The notes beneath the pieces are model-generated. The model ran no database searches and was not told the origin of the DNA. It saw only the letters and a program-made list of their open reading frames with translations. Both the position numbers and the translations under genes were made by a program. This document shows positions 18,700-28,006 of a stretch of 64,000 bases of DNA, one piece after another (the first letter of the stretch is position 1; each line of letters starts with the position of its first letter). Source of the DNA: an uncultured Oxalobacteraceae bacterium (GTDB lineage: Bacteria; Pseudomonadota; Gammaproteobacteria; Burkholderiales; Burkholderiaceae_D); NCBI GenBank assembly GCA_903893945.1, contig CAITOF010000057.1, positions 1 through 64,000 on the forward strand, written 5' to 3'.

Positions 18700-21069
18700 A
18701 TGCCAACCGACACCCACTCCAGCAAATCAGCTGCACCGTCTTCGGATTCTCTCAATTCCAAGAAGAAACGTCACCCTGCTATTAAGTTTGCATTCAACTT
18801 TGTTGTTTTTTTGGTTGGGATGGGTTTAATCGGACTCTTAATCATAGTCTTCGCTTTGACTCTTGCATATCCCAACTTACCAGATTTGGACTCAATTACA
18901 AGCTACAGACCGAAAATTCCGCTACGAGTGTTTTCTGCTGACAACGTTTTATTGGGCGAATTCGGCGAGGAGCGGCGCAGCGTCATGCAACTCAAGGATA
19001 TCCCTGAAGTCATGAAGAAAACCCTGCTGGCGACCGAAGACGACCGATTCTATGAACATGGCGGGGTCGACTACCTGGGTATCGTGCGCGCGGCGCTGCA
19101 TAACCTGACCGGTGGCGCCAAACAGGGCGCCTCCACCATCACGCAGCAGGTGGCGCGCAATTTTTTCCTTTCAAACGAAAAGACTTTCCGGCGCAAAATA
19201 TATGAAGTGCTGATGGCATGGAAAATAGAACAGAATTTGACCAAAGACCAGATTCTGGAAATTTATATGAACCAGATCTACCTGGGTCAGCGCGCTTACG
19301 GCTTTGCTTCGGCCTCGAAAATCTATTTTGGCAAGAATCTGAAGGACATCACACTGGCTGAAGCCGCGATGCTGGCCGGCCTGCCCAAGGCGCCCGGCGC
19401 GTCCAACCCGATCTCCAATCCGAAACGCGCCAGAATTCGTCAGCAAGCCATTTTGCAACGCATGTTACAGGTGGGATACATCACGCCGGCACAGTACGAA
19501 CAGGCCAGGAATGAAGAAATTCATGTTGGGAACAATATCAATGTCTATGGCACCCATGCCGAATACGTGACAGAAATGGCGCGTCAGATGGTGTATGACC
19601 AGTTCAAGGACGATACGTACACGCTGGGTCTTAACGTTTACACCACCATCACCAAAGCCGATCAGGACGCGGCCTACCTGTCACTGCGGCGCGGCGTGAT
19701 GAATTACGAGAAAAAACACGGCTATCGCGGCCCGGAAGGTTATCTGGACATCCCTGCTGACAAAGCCGATGCCGACGATGAAATTGAAGCGGCACTGGCC
19801 GAGCATCCGGACAGCGACGATATCGTGTCTGCCGTTGTCCTGGACGCCAATCCGAAAAATGTGCGCGCGGTGTTGTCCAATGGCGACGAAATCAATGTCA
19901 GCGGTAACGGACTGACGTTCGCCGCCGGCGGCCTCAACGCCAGCGCGGCGCCGAAGCGCCGGATCCTGCGGGGCTCCATCATCCGTCTGACGCTTGACGA
20001 CAAAACCTGGACCATAACCCAGATGCCCGAGGTGGAGTCGGCCTTCGTTGCCGCCAGCACCAGTGACGGCGCGATTCGCGCCCTGGTCGGCGGCTTCGAT
20101 TTTAACCGCAACAAGTTTAATCATGTCACCCAGGCATGGCGCCAGCCGGGCTCCAGTTTCAAGCCGTTCATTTATTCCGCCTCGCTGGAAAAAGGACTTT
20201 CGCCCGCAACCATAATCAACGATGCGCCGATTTATTTTGGCCCGGGGCAAACCGGTGGGCAGGCGTGGGAACCGAAAAACTACGACAACAAATACGAAGG
20301 CATGATGACCATGCGCAAGGGGATTACCAAATCCAAAAATATGATTTCGATCCGCATCCTGAATCGTATCGGGGCCAAATACGGACAGCAATACGTGACC
20401 CGGTTCGGATTCGATGCCGACAAGAATCCGCCCTATCTCACGCTGGCCCTGGGCGCCGGTGCCGTGACGCCGCTGCAGATGGTCGGAGCCTATTCCGTCT
20501 TTGCCAATGGCGGTTACAAGATTAATCCCTACCTGATCAGCAGAATCACCGATGCCAACGGCAAGGTGCTCACCGAAACCAGACCGGTTCAGGCGGGCAA
20601 TGAAGAGATCCGCGTTATCGATGAACGTAACGCATTCCTGATCGACAGCATGCTGAAAGATGTGGTCCGGTTTGGCACGGCCACCCCTGCGCTGGCATTG
20701 AAACGGACGGACCTGGCAGGCAAGACCGGCACCACCAATGATTCCGTCGACGCCTGGTTTGCGGGCTACCAGCCCAAGCTGGTGGGCATCGCGTGGATGG
20801 GATTTGACCAGCCCAGAAACATGGGAAATCGTGAAACCGGTGGCGGTCTGGCCCTGCCGATCTGGATGGGATTCATGCAGACAGCGCTGAAAAACATACC
20901 CATGGAAGAGCGTGCCGTGCCAAACGGCATTATTGCTGCTGACGGCGATTATTTTTACGTTGAAAACCCGCCGGGTAACGGGGTTCAGATTATTGACACG
21001 CCTGACAACGTCGACCCCAACAGCGTCCATAACGAGCCGGCCACCAGTCCGGTTCCGGCGACCAATTAA
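18700..21069 (+). CDS. mrcA: Penicillin-binding protein 1A, first copy
   Basis: Bifunctional class A PBP that polymerises lipid II and cross-links peptidoglycan. One membrane anchor (about 32-56) precedes a GT51 glycosyltransferase domain with ATEDDRFYEHGGVD and GASTITQQVARNFF, an OB-like insert, and a transpeptidase domain with catalytic Ser in PGSSFKPF, KSKNMISI (SxN) and AGKTGTTND (KTGT). All motifs are intact. ATG 18700 (789 residues) is preferred over the TTG five codons upstream. It is divergent from pilM, the usual ponA-pilM arrangement in proteobacteria. A close paralogue follows directly. Confidence 0.96.
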   Translation: MPTDTHSSKSAAPSSDSLNSKKKRHPAIKFAFNFVVFLVGMGLIGLLIIVFALTLAYPNLPDLDSITSYRPKIPLRVFSADNVLLGEFGEERRSVMQLKDIPEVMKKTLLATEDDRFYEHGGVDYLGIVRAALHNLTGGAKQGASTITQQVARNFFLSNEKTFRRKIYEVLMAWKIEQNLTKDQILEIYMNQIYLGQRAYGFASASKIYFGKNLKDITLAEAAMLAGLPKAPGASNPISNPKRARIRQQAILQRMLQVGYITPAQYEQARNEEIHVGNNINVYGTHAEYVTEMARQMVYDQFKDDTYTLGLNVYTTITKADQDAAYLSLRRGVMNYEKKHGYRGPEGYLDIPADKADADDEIEAALAEHPDSDDIVSAVVLDANPKNVRAVLSNGDEINVSGNGLTFAAGGLNASAAPKRRILRGSIIRLTLDDKTWTITQMPEVESAFVAASTSDGAIRALVGGFDFNRNKFNHVTQAWRQPGSSFKPFIYSASLEKGLSPATIINDAPIYFGPGQTGGQAWEPKNYDNKYEGMMTMRKGITKSKNMISIRILNRIGAKYGQQYVTRFGFDADKNPPYLTLALGAGAVTPLQMVGAYSVFANGGYKINPYLISRITDANGKVLTETRPVQAGNEEIRVIDERNAFLIDSMLKDVVRFGTATPALALKRTDLAGKTGTTNDSVDAWFAGYQPKLVGIAWMGFDQPRNMGNRETGGGLALPIWMGFMQTALKNIPMEERAVPNGIIAADGDYFYVENPPGNGVQIIDTPDNVDPNSVHNEPATSPVPATN

Positions 21070-21085
21070 TTTTTGACGGGGATAC

Positions 21086-21106
21086 ATGGCCCAACGCACA
21101 TGGTAA
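21086..21106 (+). other. Possible 6-codon upstream leader frame
   Basis: ATG 21086 lies five bases after GGGG (21078-21081), a better ribosome site than any in front of the second PBP1A gene. It encodes MAQRTW and stops at TAA 21104-21106, overlapping the likely PBP ATG at 21100. It could couple translation of the second PBP to a leader, or be coincidental. Confidence 0.3.
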
Positions 21107-23448
21107 CAACAGGCCGACGATTTTCTGCCGGAAACTGGACAATAGTAGCCGGTGCTGTGCTGGGGATTCTGTTCATAATCCTGGTCAGCCTGACCATTAC
21201 CTCAACAATCCTGTATGCCAACCTGCCCGATCTTGACTCGATGACCAGTTATCGGCCCAAGATACCGTTGCGCGTGTTTTCTGCCGATAATGTGCTGCTT
21301 GCCGAGTTTGGCGATGAACGTCGCAGTGTCACGCCCATCAGGGACATTCCCCTTGTCATGAAGCAGGCGCTGCTCGCGGTTGAAGACCAGCATTTTTACG
21401 AACACAACGGCATTTACCTGACCGGTAATTTTCGCGCCCTGTTGCACAATCTGACCAATTTCAGTGGCGGGCCCAAACAGGGTGCCTCGACGATTACGCA
21501 GCAGGTGGCCCGTAATTTTTATCTGACCAACGAACAGACTTATAAGCGCAAGCTGATCGAGGCATTACTGACCTTGAAAATCGAGCATAATTTAAGCAAA
21601 GACCAGATCCTCGAGTTATACATGAACCAGATTTATCTGGGCCAGCGTGCTTACGGATTCGCCTCCGCAGCGCAGATTTATTTTGGCAAGAAACTGGCTG
21701 ACCTGACAGCGGCCGAAGCAGCGATGCTGGCCGGATTGCCGAAATCGCCGGGGCGCATTAATCCGGTGACCAGTTTCCAGCGCGCCAAAGCCCGGCAGCT
21801 TCTGGTCCTGCAATTAATGCGTCAGATGAACTTTTTAAGCGAGTCACAATATCAGGAGGCCCGAACCCAGCCGATTCAGGTCCGGTCGCCGAACAATGAG
21901 TTTGACGTACACGCCGAGTATATAGGCGAACTGGTCCGTGAGGCAGTACTTGCACAGTTCAAGGACGAGAGCTACACGCGCGGCATTTCCGTCTACACCA
22001 CCATCCTGAAAGACGACCAGGATGCGGCGTATCGTGCGGTTCGCAACGGTGTCATGGACTATGTAAAACGCCACGGCTATCATGGCCCGGAAGGCTATGT
22101 TGACCTGCCTGACGACGAAGATGAGGCCGATGACTTGATAGAATCGGCCTTCAGCCATTTCCCGGCCTATGACGATATGGTCAGCGCCGTGGTGCTGGAA
22201 GCCAGCCCCCAAAAGGTGGTGGCACTGACCGCCGATGGCGATGAGATTACGATCGCCGGTTCGGGTTTGTCATTTGCCGCCGCCAGCCTGGTGAGCAATG
22301 CAGCCAGCAAAGTCAGGATCAGGCGCGGCTCGATCATCCGCGTTGTCAGCGAAACCGATCCAAAAACGAAGATCGGCAGCTGGACCATTACCCAGCTGCC
22401 CGAGGTTGAGTCGGCCTTCGTTGCGGCCGATACCAACACCGGCGCGATCCGCGCGCTGGTGGGCGGGTTTGACTTCAAGCGTAACCAGTTCAACCACGTA
22501 ACGCAGGCATGGCGACAGCCCGGTTCCACGTTCAAACCATTTATCTATTCGGCAGCACTGGAACAGGGCTTTACACCGGCGACCCTGGTTAACGATGTTC
22601 CGTTATCATTTGACGCGGCACAGACCGGCGGTTTGCCGTGGGAACCGAAAAATTCGGACGACCAGTATGACGGGCCCATAACCCTGCGCAACGCGCTGGC
22701 CAAATCAAAAAATATGGTATCCATCCAGCTTCTCGAAAAAATCGGCATCCCCTATGCGCAGCAGCACGCCATGCGCTTTGGTTTTGACAGTGACAGGAAT
22801 CCGCCCTATTTGCCACTGGCGCTCGGTGCAGGCTCGGTGACGCCACTGCAGATGGCCGCCGGCTATGCGGCGTTTGCCAACGGCGGATTCAAAATCCGGC
22901 CCTATCTGATCAGCCGGATAACCGATGCCAACGGTAACGTCCTGATAGAAACAGACGTCCCCAAACCCGGACTTGAAGCCAATCGCATCATCAGCGAAGG
23001 CAATGCCTTCATGATCGACAGCCTGCTGAAAAACGTGATTCTGAACGGATCCGCTTCACGTGCTCTGGTGCTCAATCGCAGCGATCTGGCCGGAAAAACC
23101 GGCACGACCAATAATGCTTTTGACGCCTGGTTTGCCGGCTATCAGAACCGCCTGGTGGCAGTCGCGTGGATTGGTTTTGACCAGCCGAAAAACCTGGGCA
23201 GCAGGGAGTTTGGCGGCGGTCTGGCGCTGCCGGTCTGGATCAGTTATATGCAGGTGGCATTGCGCAATCAGCCCGTTGAAGATCGACCGGTTCCGGGCAC
23301 CATTACCACCGTCAACGGCGATTATGGCTATGCCGATCCCCCGGTTCCTGTGCTGCAGTCGATCGTCAATGACGCCGAACCGGCGATGCTGCCATCGGCC
23401 AGTGCCGCTGCATCAGGCCCGGCCGTCGCGGCGCCACTGCGCAATTGA
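21100..23448 (+). CDS. Penicillin-binding protein 1A, second tandem copy
   Basis: Second class A PBP, 30 bases after the first and very similar along its whole length. Membrane anchor about 12-38; GT51 motifs AVEDQHFYEHNGI and GASTITQQVARNFY; transpeptidase Ser in PGSTFKPF, SxN in KSKNMVSI, and AGKTGTTNN. Nothing is missing, so both copies should be active. ATG 21100 (782 residues) has no ribosome site of its own; a TTG at 21073 and a leader ATG at 21086 are alternatives for initiation. The copies differ most at the N-terminus and the C-terminal tail. Confidence 0.93.
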   Translation: MVTTGRRFSAGNWTIVAGAVLGILFIILVSLTITSTILYANLPDLDSMTSYRPKIPLRVFSADNVLLAEFGDERRSVTPIRDIPLVMKQALLAVEDQHFYEHNGIYLTGNFRALLHNLTNFSGGPKQGASTITQQVARNFYLTNEQTYKRKLIEALLTLKIEHNLSKDQILELYMNQIYLGQRAYGFASAAQIYFGKKLADLTAAEAAMLAGLPKSPGRINPVTSFQRAKARQLLVLQLMRQMNFLSESQYQEARTQPIQVRSPNNEFDVHAEYIGELVREAVLAQFKDESYTRGISVYTTILKDDQDAAYRAVRNGVMDYVKRHGYHGPEGYVDLPDDEDEADDLIESAFSHFPAYDDMVSAVVLEASPQKVVALTADGDEITIAGSGLSFAAASLVSNAASKVRIRRGSIIRVVSETDPKTKIGSWTITQLPEVESAFVAADTNTGAIRALVGGFDFKRNQFNHVTQAWRQPGSTFKPFIYSAALEQGFTPATLVNDVPLSFDAAQTGGLPWEPKNSDDQYDGPITLRNALAKSKNMVSIQLLEKIGIPYAQQHAMRFGFDSDRNPPYLPLALGAGSVTPLQMAAGYAAFANGGFKIRPYLISRITDANGNVLIETDVPKPGLEANRIISEGNAFMIDSLLKNVILNGSASRALVLNRSDLAGKTGTTNNAFDAWFAGYQNRLVAVAWIGFDQPKNLGSREFGGGLALPVWISYMQVALRNQPVEDRPVPGTITTVNGDYGYADPPVPVLQSIVNDAEPAMLPSASAAASGPAVAAPLRN

Positions 23449-23454
23449 CGCGGC

Positions 23455-23784
23455 TCAGGACAAGCTCAGGGTCAGGCCACCCTGTTCGAGGGCAATGGCG
23501 GCCAATACCGTCAACAGTTCACTGCCGTCCCGGGTATTGCGCCAATGCTGCCCATCATGGCGATAATGATAGCCGCCCGACTTGGCGGCCACCCATAACT
23601 CACTGATTGCTGCCTGACTGTTGATGATGATTTTTGTCCTGTTGTGCAGGAATTCGATGTCCAGCAACGATCCGCTGCGGCTGCACTCCACATCCACATC
23701 ACCGCGTTGCCCTGCTGCTTCAAACAGCTCTTCAATGCGCGACAGTGTCGAATCGACCAATCGTAAAAATTCTGTTTCGGTCAT
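23455..23784 (-). CDS. cyaY: Iron-sulfur assembly protein CyaY (frataxin)
   Basis: Bacterial frataxin, an iron-binding regulator of IscS activity in Fe-S cluster assembly. From ATG 23784 the 109 residues show the acidic first helix (MTETEFLRLVDSTLSRIEEL) and the beta-sheet core with DVDVECSRSGSLLDIEF, IIINSQAAISELWVAAKSGG and YHYRHDGQHWRNTRDGSEL. Size and motifs fit the family. It is divergent from lptM, as in many proteobacteria, and convergent with the second PBP1A gene, whose stop is only six bases away. Confidence 0.95.
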   Translation of the reverse strand: MTETEFLRLVDSTLSRIEELFEAAGQRGDVDVECSRSGSLLDIEFLHNRTKIIINSQAAISELWVAAKSGGYHYRHDGQHWRNTRDGSELLTVLAAIALEQGGLTLSLS

Positions 23785-23834
23785 GTTAAACTCCACTCAT
23801 TCATCAAACTGCATTGTATTATGGGAATCGCACC

Positions 23835-24092
23835 ATGACGTTTTTTAAATATCTCGCCAGCGCCACCGTCCTTCTGTTGTCGGTCGGCAGCCTTTGCGGC
23901 TGTGGTCAAAAAGGTAAGCTGATCATCCCGATCACGCCCCCAGCCATATCCACGCCGTATCCTGTGGCACAGCCTAAAGTGGAAGCGGGGGAAACCGGGC
24001 CGGCGCCCGAGGGCGAGGCGAACACCGACGCGGCGATGGAAGCGACGCCGGTGCCAGCAGCCGAGGTGGCACCCGTGCCGGACAAAAACTAG
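23835..24092 (+). CDS. lptM: Small lipoprotein LptM (YifL family)
   Basis: Short outer-membrane lipoprotein; the enterobacterial homologue helps LptD adopt its correct disulfides. ATG 23835 gives 85 residues: a signal peptide, then the family signature SLCGCGQKGKLIIP with the lipidated Cys in the CGQKG motif. The tail is Pro/Ala/Glu-rich and disordered, longer than in E. coli YifL. Divergent neighbour cyaY is the usual context. Its TAG stop overlaps the TAG of the acyltransferase gene on the other strand in the palindrome CTAG (24089-24092). Confidence 0.88.
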   Translation: MTFFKYLASATVLLLSVGSLCGCGQKGKLIIPITPPAISTPYPVAQPKVEAGETGPAPEGEANTDAAMEATPVPAAEVAPVPDKN

Positions 24093-24697
24093 TGTTTAAA
24101 GGTAATTGAACTGTGCTGCTCAGGGTGCCGGCCTTTAATGCCCTGATAAACAGCCTGAATCCGGCTCAGATCGGTGGCTTCGTCACCCGCCAGCTCGACC
24201 GGCTGCAAGATGCCGATTTCTTTTTTATCATAATCGATAAACGCGCAGACTAACGGAACCTTGGCGGTCAGCGCGATATGATAAAAACCACTACGCCAGT
24301 AGGGTGTATAACGGCGCGTTCCTTCCGGTGCAATGGCCAGCCAGAACCAGTCGGACCGGTTCATCCGTTCGGCAAGTTTGCTGATCGCGCCGGTTGACGT
24401 CCCTCGTTCAATCGCTTCGCCGCCCCAGTAGCGCACAATACCTCCCAGAAAAAATCCGGTCAGGCCCTTGAACAGGTTTTCTTTTACCAGAAATTTCAGG
24501 GGAAATGAAATCGACCACTTGGCCAGCATCCCGTAAAAAAAATCCCAGTTGCTGGTATGCGGGTAAAAAATGATGACACCACGATCAGCCGGCAAGCCGT
24601 CATAACGCAGCTTCCAGCCCAATGCATGCAGGACCGATAATGCCATTTTTGATGTGAGGTCAGGGGCGTGTTCTGCGGTGAAATACGGAGCTGGCAT
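24089..24697 (-). CDS. PlsC-like acyltransferase
   Basis: Probable membrane-associated acyltransferase of the glycerolphosphate/lyso-lipid family. It has the catalytic HX4D motif (PHTSNWDFF, about residue 47-52) and the substrate motif APEGTRR (about 124). At 202 residues it is shorter than typical PlsC (about 240), resembling the group often annotated as 1-acyl-glycerol-3-phosphate acyltransferase-like proteins of uncertain substrate. No strong membrane helix is evident beyond amphipathic stretches such as GLTGFFLGGIVRYWGG. It converges on lptM with a shared stop palindrome. Confidence 0.8.
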   Translation of the reverse strand: MPAPYFTAEHAPDLTSKMALSVLHALGWKLRYDGLPADRGVIIFYPHTSNWDFFYGMLAKWSISFPLKFLVKENLFKGLTGFFLGGIVRYWGGEAIERGTSTGAISKLAERMNRSDWFWLAIAPEGTRRYTPYWRSGFYHIALTAKVPLVCAFIDYDKKEIGILQPVELAGDEATDLSRIQAVYQGIKGRHPEQHSSITFKH

Positions 24698-24765
24698 AGG
24701 ATCGACTGGATTTTATGAGTTCATTTTTCTGGAATGATAACCTCAAAATTCCTGAATCCACAAAT

Positions 24766-25401
24766 TTACAGCCTGTTTGCCATCAAACGTTGCGCATTTG
24801 TCCGTTTCTGGATCGCCCAGACCAGACGGATCAATAACAGGAGTGCAACAAGTACGCCAAAGATCACCGGCTGGCTGAAATCATGTTTCCCGGCCTTCAT
24901 CCAGAAATAATGCAGTATGCCCAGCGATGCAATAACGTAAACCAGCCTATGCAACAACTGCCAGCGCGCCGCGCCGACACGTTTAATCATGCTGTTGGTG
25001 CTGGTGCAGGCCAACGGAATCAGCAATACAAAAGCGCTGAAACCAGCCAGTATAAAAGGCCGCTTGATGACGTCTTTCAACATCTCACCGATGTCAAAAA
25101 AATGATCGAACCAGAGAAAGGTCAAAAAGTGCAGGCTGGCATAAAAAAAGGCATACAAGCCCAGCATCCTGCGCATCTTCAGCAACCATGGCCAATTGAA
25201 AGCCCGCCGCAACGGTGTCACCGTCAGCGTAATGCACAGAAAATACAGGGTCCAGTCGCCGGTATTGCGCGTTATGAACTCCAGCGGATTCGCCCCCAGC
25301 CCGTCGGTAAAGGCCGCCACGGACAAACGAAGAAAAGGCAGCAGGGCCAGCACAAACAGGCTGGCTTTAATCAAAGACTGCTGTTTCAGGGAAGGTGTCA
25401 T
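24766..25401 (-). CDS. msrQ: Heme-binding membrane subunit MsrQ (YedZ)
   Basis: Inner-membrane b-type cytochrome that passes electrons from the quinone pool to MsrP for repair of oxidised methionines in the periplasm. The 211 residues show about six membrane helices; conserved His residues in FFYASLHFLTFLWFDHFF and QLLHRLVYVIASLGILHYFW are candidate heme ligands. Size and order (msrP then msrQ on this strand, 62 bases apart) match the family. Confidence 0.94.
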   Translation of the reverse strand: MTPSLKQQSLIKASLFVLALLPFLRLSVAAFTDGLGANPLEFITRNTGDWTLYFLCITLTVTPLRRAFNWPWLLKMRRMLGLYAFFYASLHFLTFLWFDHFFDIGEMLKDVIKRPFILAGFSAFVLLIPLACTSTNSMIKRVGAARWQLLHRLVYVIASLGILHYFWMKAGKHDFSQPVIFGVLVALLLLIRLVWAIQKRTNAQRLMANRL

Positions 25402-25463
25402 GTTGCCTATTTCAGGTTACAGGTTTTTGGGGGGGCGTCCGGATCGGCGCAGGAACGGTAACA

Positions 25464-26438
25464 TCAATAATACTTCCGCAGATCCATCCCGCTGTACAAC
25501 CCGGCCACCTCACTATAGCCGTTAAACATCAGGGTCTTGCGCTTCTTGGTAAAATACCCGTCCTCACCAATCCGTCGCTCGCTGGCTTGCGACCAGCGTG
25601 GATGATCGACGTCGGGATTCACATTGGAATAAAAACCGTATTCGTGCGGTGCGGCGAGGTTCCATGCGGTTTTGGGTTGTGAGCTGGTGAAACGGATTCT
25701 GACTATGGATTTTGCAGATTTAAATCCGTATTTCCACGGCAACACCATGCGTACCGGCGCGCCATTCTGGTTGGGCAGTACCTCACCGTACATGCCGAAT
25801 GTCAGCAGCGCCAGCGGATGCATGGCTTCATCCATGCGCAACCCCTCCACATAAGGCCAGTTCAGCACATCGTCACGCACGCCCGGCATCTGGGATCGGT
25901 CGGCCAGTGAAGTGAATTCGACATATTTTGCATTACTGGTCGGTTCGACCTTTTTAATCAGGTTTGAAAGGGAAAAACCGATCCAGGGTATCACCATCGA
26001 CCAGCCCTCCACACAACGCAGGCGGTAGATGCGTTCCTCCAGCGGCGCCATTTTCATCAGACTGTCCAGATCCAGCTTGACCGGTTTGCTGACTTCGCCT
26101 TCAATGCTGACTGTCCACGGGCGGGTTTTCAGGCTGCCGGCGGTTTTGGCGGGCTCCGATTTATCGGTGCCGAATTCATAAAAATTGTTATAAGTCGTTG
26201 CATCCTTGTAGGGCGTCCTGTTGTCCATCACCACATAACTGGAATTGGTTGTCGCTGCCAGTTTCCTGGGGCTGTCGCTTTGTGCAAACGCCTGTCTGCC
26301 GGCCATTTCCAGTAATCCCGTGCCACCGGCGGCCCCCATGGCAAGCTGTTTCAGAAACTGGCGACGCGCGTCCACGAACTCGCGCGGAGTAATTTCGGAC
26401 GGCAGAATGATATTGTCTGATTTACGCTGGATAAGCAT
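25464..26438 (-). CDS. msrP: Methionine sulfoxide reductase catalytic subunit MsrP (YedY)
   Basis: Periplasmic molybdopterin enzyme that reduces protein methionine sulfoxides. A twin-arginine signal ([13 protein letters not shown], about 28-40) shows folded export. The Mo-coordinating Cys is in [15 protein letters not shown] (about residue 146), with [17 protein letters not shown] and the ending SGMDLRKYY typical of the family. Length 324 is normal. It is followed by msrQ. The gap to the divergent methyltransferase gene holds no identified feature. Confidence 0.96.
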   Translation of the reverse strand: MLIQRKSDNIILPSEITPREFVDARRQFLKQLAMGAAGGTGLLEMAGRQAFAQSDSPRKLAATTNSSYVVMDNRTPYKDATTYNNFYEFGTDKSEPAKTAGSLKTRPWTVSIEGEVSKPVKLDLDSLMKMAPLEERIYRLRCVEGWSMVIPWIGFSLSNLIKKVEPTSNAKYVEFTSLADRSQMPGVRDDVLNWPYVEGLRMDEAMHPLALLTFGMYGEVLPNQNGAPVRMVLPWKYGFKSAKSIVRIRFTSSQPKTAWNLAAPHEYGFYSNVNPDVDHPRWSQASERRIGEDGYFTKKRKTLMFNGYSEVAGLYSGMDLRKYY

Positions 26439-26632
26439 GGCAACTCCGTTAATTGGTTCTGTTAGCTTGGTCGATCCGGGGTTCGATTCCTTACAGCCTG
26501 ACTGAAAATTAACTCACGCCGGCATTGTTTGCAATTAGTCAAGTCTCGATCGCGGTGCGGCATTCGTGTTAGCATGCCAACCAGTCCGCCCCCCCCTGAG
26601 CGCAGACGCCCTTGAAACATAACGAACGAAGC

Positions 26633-27466
26633 ATGACACCAGCCCCTTATTCCGACACTGTTTTTAATGACGATGCCCTGGCCGGTCTGGCACGAATTCC
26701 TGATGCGTCCATCGATCTGATCATTGCCGACCCGCCCTACAGCCTGGGCAAGGATTACGGCAACGAATCCGACAAACGCAGTGACGCCGATTATCTGCAA
26801 TGGATGGAAAAATGGGTCGATGCGGCCTTGCCCAAACTGAAATCAAACGGCAGCTTCTATATTTTTCTGACCTGGCGTTTTGCACCGGAAATTTTTGTCA
26901 TGTTGAAGCAGCGGCTGCAGATGGTCAATGAAATTATCTGGGACAGGCGCGTTCCCTCGATGGGTGGCAGCGTGCGCAGCTTTACGTCCGTTCATGACAC
27001 GATAGGCTTTTTTGTCAAAGGCAAAGGCTACTACTTCGACCTGGATTCAGTGCGCATTCCCTATGATGCGGAAACAAAAAAGGCCCGTTCACGGTCCCTG
27101 TTTGTCGGTGCCAAATGGCTCGAGGTCGGATACAACCCGAAAGACTTATGGAGTGTCTCACGCGTCCACAAATGTGACCCGGAGCGTGCCGATCACCCTA
27201 CCCAGAAGCCGCTCGAAATTATTGATCGCATGATTTACGCCTCGTGTCCCCCCGGCGGCATGGTGCTCGACCCGTTTATGGGCAGCGGGACAACGGCTGT
27301 CTCCGCCCGGCGCTGCGGGCGTCATTTTGTGGGTTTTGAATTAAATCCCGACTACTGTGACATTATCCGGGCGCGCCTCCAGACGCCCTATGCGCAGCGC
27401 ATGGAAAACAACAACCAGCCCAGCGAACCGGTACGCCCCAAGGTACCCAAAAAAATCTCGGCTTGA
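26633..27466 (+). CDS. Orphan DNA adenine methyltransferase (beta class, YhdJ-like)
   Basis: Site-specific N6-adenine or N4-cytosine DNA methylase. The catalytic motif IV is IADPPYSLGKDYG (about residue 30) and the AdoMet-binding motif I is VLDPFMGSGTT (about 220); this order, catalytic motif first, defines the beta class. The 277 residues resemble YhdJ, which in E. coli modifies ATGCAT; the same target here is an inference. No restriction enzyme gene adjoins, so it is likely a solitary, possibly regulatory, methylase. ATG 26633 is preferred over a TTG seven codons upstream. Confidence 0.88.
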   Translation: MTPAPYSDTVFNDDALAGLARIPDASIDLIIADPPYSLGKDYGNESDKRSDADYLQWMEKWVDAALPKLKSNGSFYIFLTWRFAPEIFVMLKQRLQMVNEIIWDRRVPSMGGSVRSFTSVHDTIGFFVKGKGYYFDLDSVRIPYDAETKKARSRSLFVGAKWLEVGYNPKDLWSVSRVHKCDPERADHPTQKPLEIIDRMIYASCPPGGMVLDPFMGSGTTAVSARRCGRHFVGFELNPDYCDIIRARLQTPYAQRMENNNQPSEPVRPKVPKKISA

Positions 27467-28006
27467 CCAGATTGTCAGGGTTTCCGGCTGTTTTATTGCC
27501 ATTTTTTTAATATTCCTCACCAGCCATCGCCGCTTTCTGAATTTCTTTTGATTTTTGTCATATCTGCGTCACACTGAATCTGCACAATGGCATCTACCTG
27601 CTTTACATACAACCGATATGCATGAAAGCAGCCAGGTGTGATCGATTCGACTGCGATCGTCAGCTTTCCCGCTACCGGTCAACGTCGATGATCTCACCGA
27701 TTCCACGCCCAACAGTACCCGTCTCCACACCTGTATTCAGCCCTGTCTGCCCGAGCGCAGCGTTTGGACACCGTACCTGACCCTGACCACATCGCGCTGA
27801 ATCCGGCCGGACTGCCCGTACCGCGAAAAAGAAATGAAAATCCGCTTGAGTGGCCAAAAAGTTGTTCACCAACAACGTTTTAGCCCCCTGGCCACCTGCT
27901 ACCCGCCCGTTTCATGCAATAGTTCACAAAAATCCGGGGCAAATGTCACAATCTGCTTTCCAGCGCGGCCCGGTTTAACGCGCACCTTTCATTTTCAGCC
28001 ATCATT
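27467..28006. other. 540-base intergenic region
   Basis: No convincing coding region. It starts AT-rich (T-run at about 27505-27511 without a solid stem before it), contains the inverted repeat at 27598-27631, then a mixed stretch with no recognisable RNA or protein. A minus-strand open frame of 67 codons (27672-27875) has no ribosome site and no recognisable product. It may hold the response-regulator promoter and an unrecognised RNA. Confidence 0.5.
27598..27631. repeat. Inverted repeat with ATGCAT in the loop
   Basis: CTGCTTT (27598-27604) pairs with AAAGCAG (27625-27631); a further CATA/TATG pair lies inside, and the flanks extend the pairing (ACCTG... and ...CAGGT with a bulge). The loop contains ATGCAT at 27618-27623, the palindrome methylated by YhdJ in E. 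coli, downstream of the YhdJ-like gene. No T-run follows, so it is not an obvious terminator. Confidence 0.45.

Noticed and set aside
19681-21099. 472-codon open frame antisense to the first PBP1A
   Set aside because: It mirrors a well-supported gene, has composition typical of an antisense shadow (His/Gln/Arg-rich, no known motif) and no ribosome site.
26474-26492. tRNA T-loop-like GGGTTCGATTCC between msrP and the methylase
   Set aside because: The neighbouring bases do not form a proper T-stem and no acceptor, D- or anticodon arm can be built around it; at most a remnant or coincidence.
27672-27875. 67-codon minus-strand frame in the methylase-response regulator gap
   Set aside because: No ribosome site, no signal or family motif, and high Gly/Arg/Val content of the sort random GC-rich frames show.
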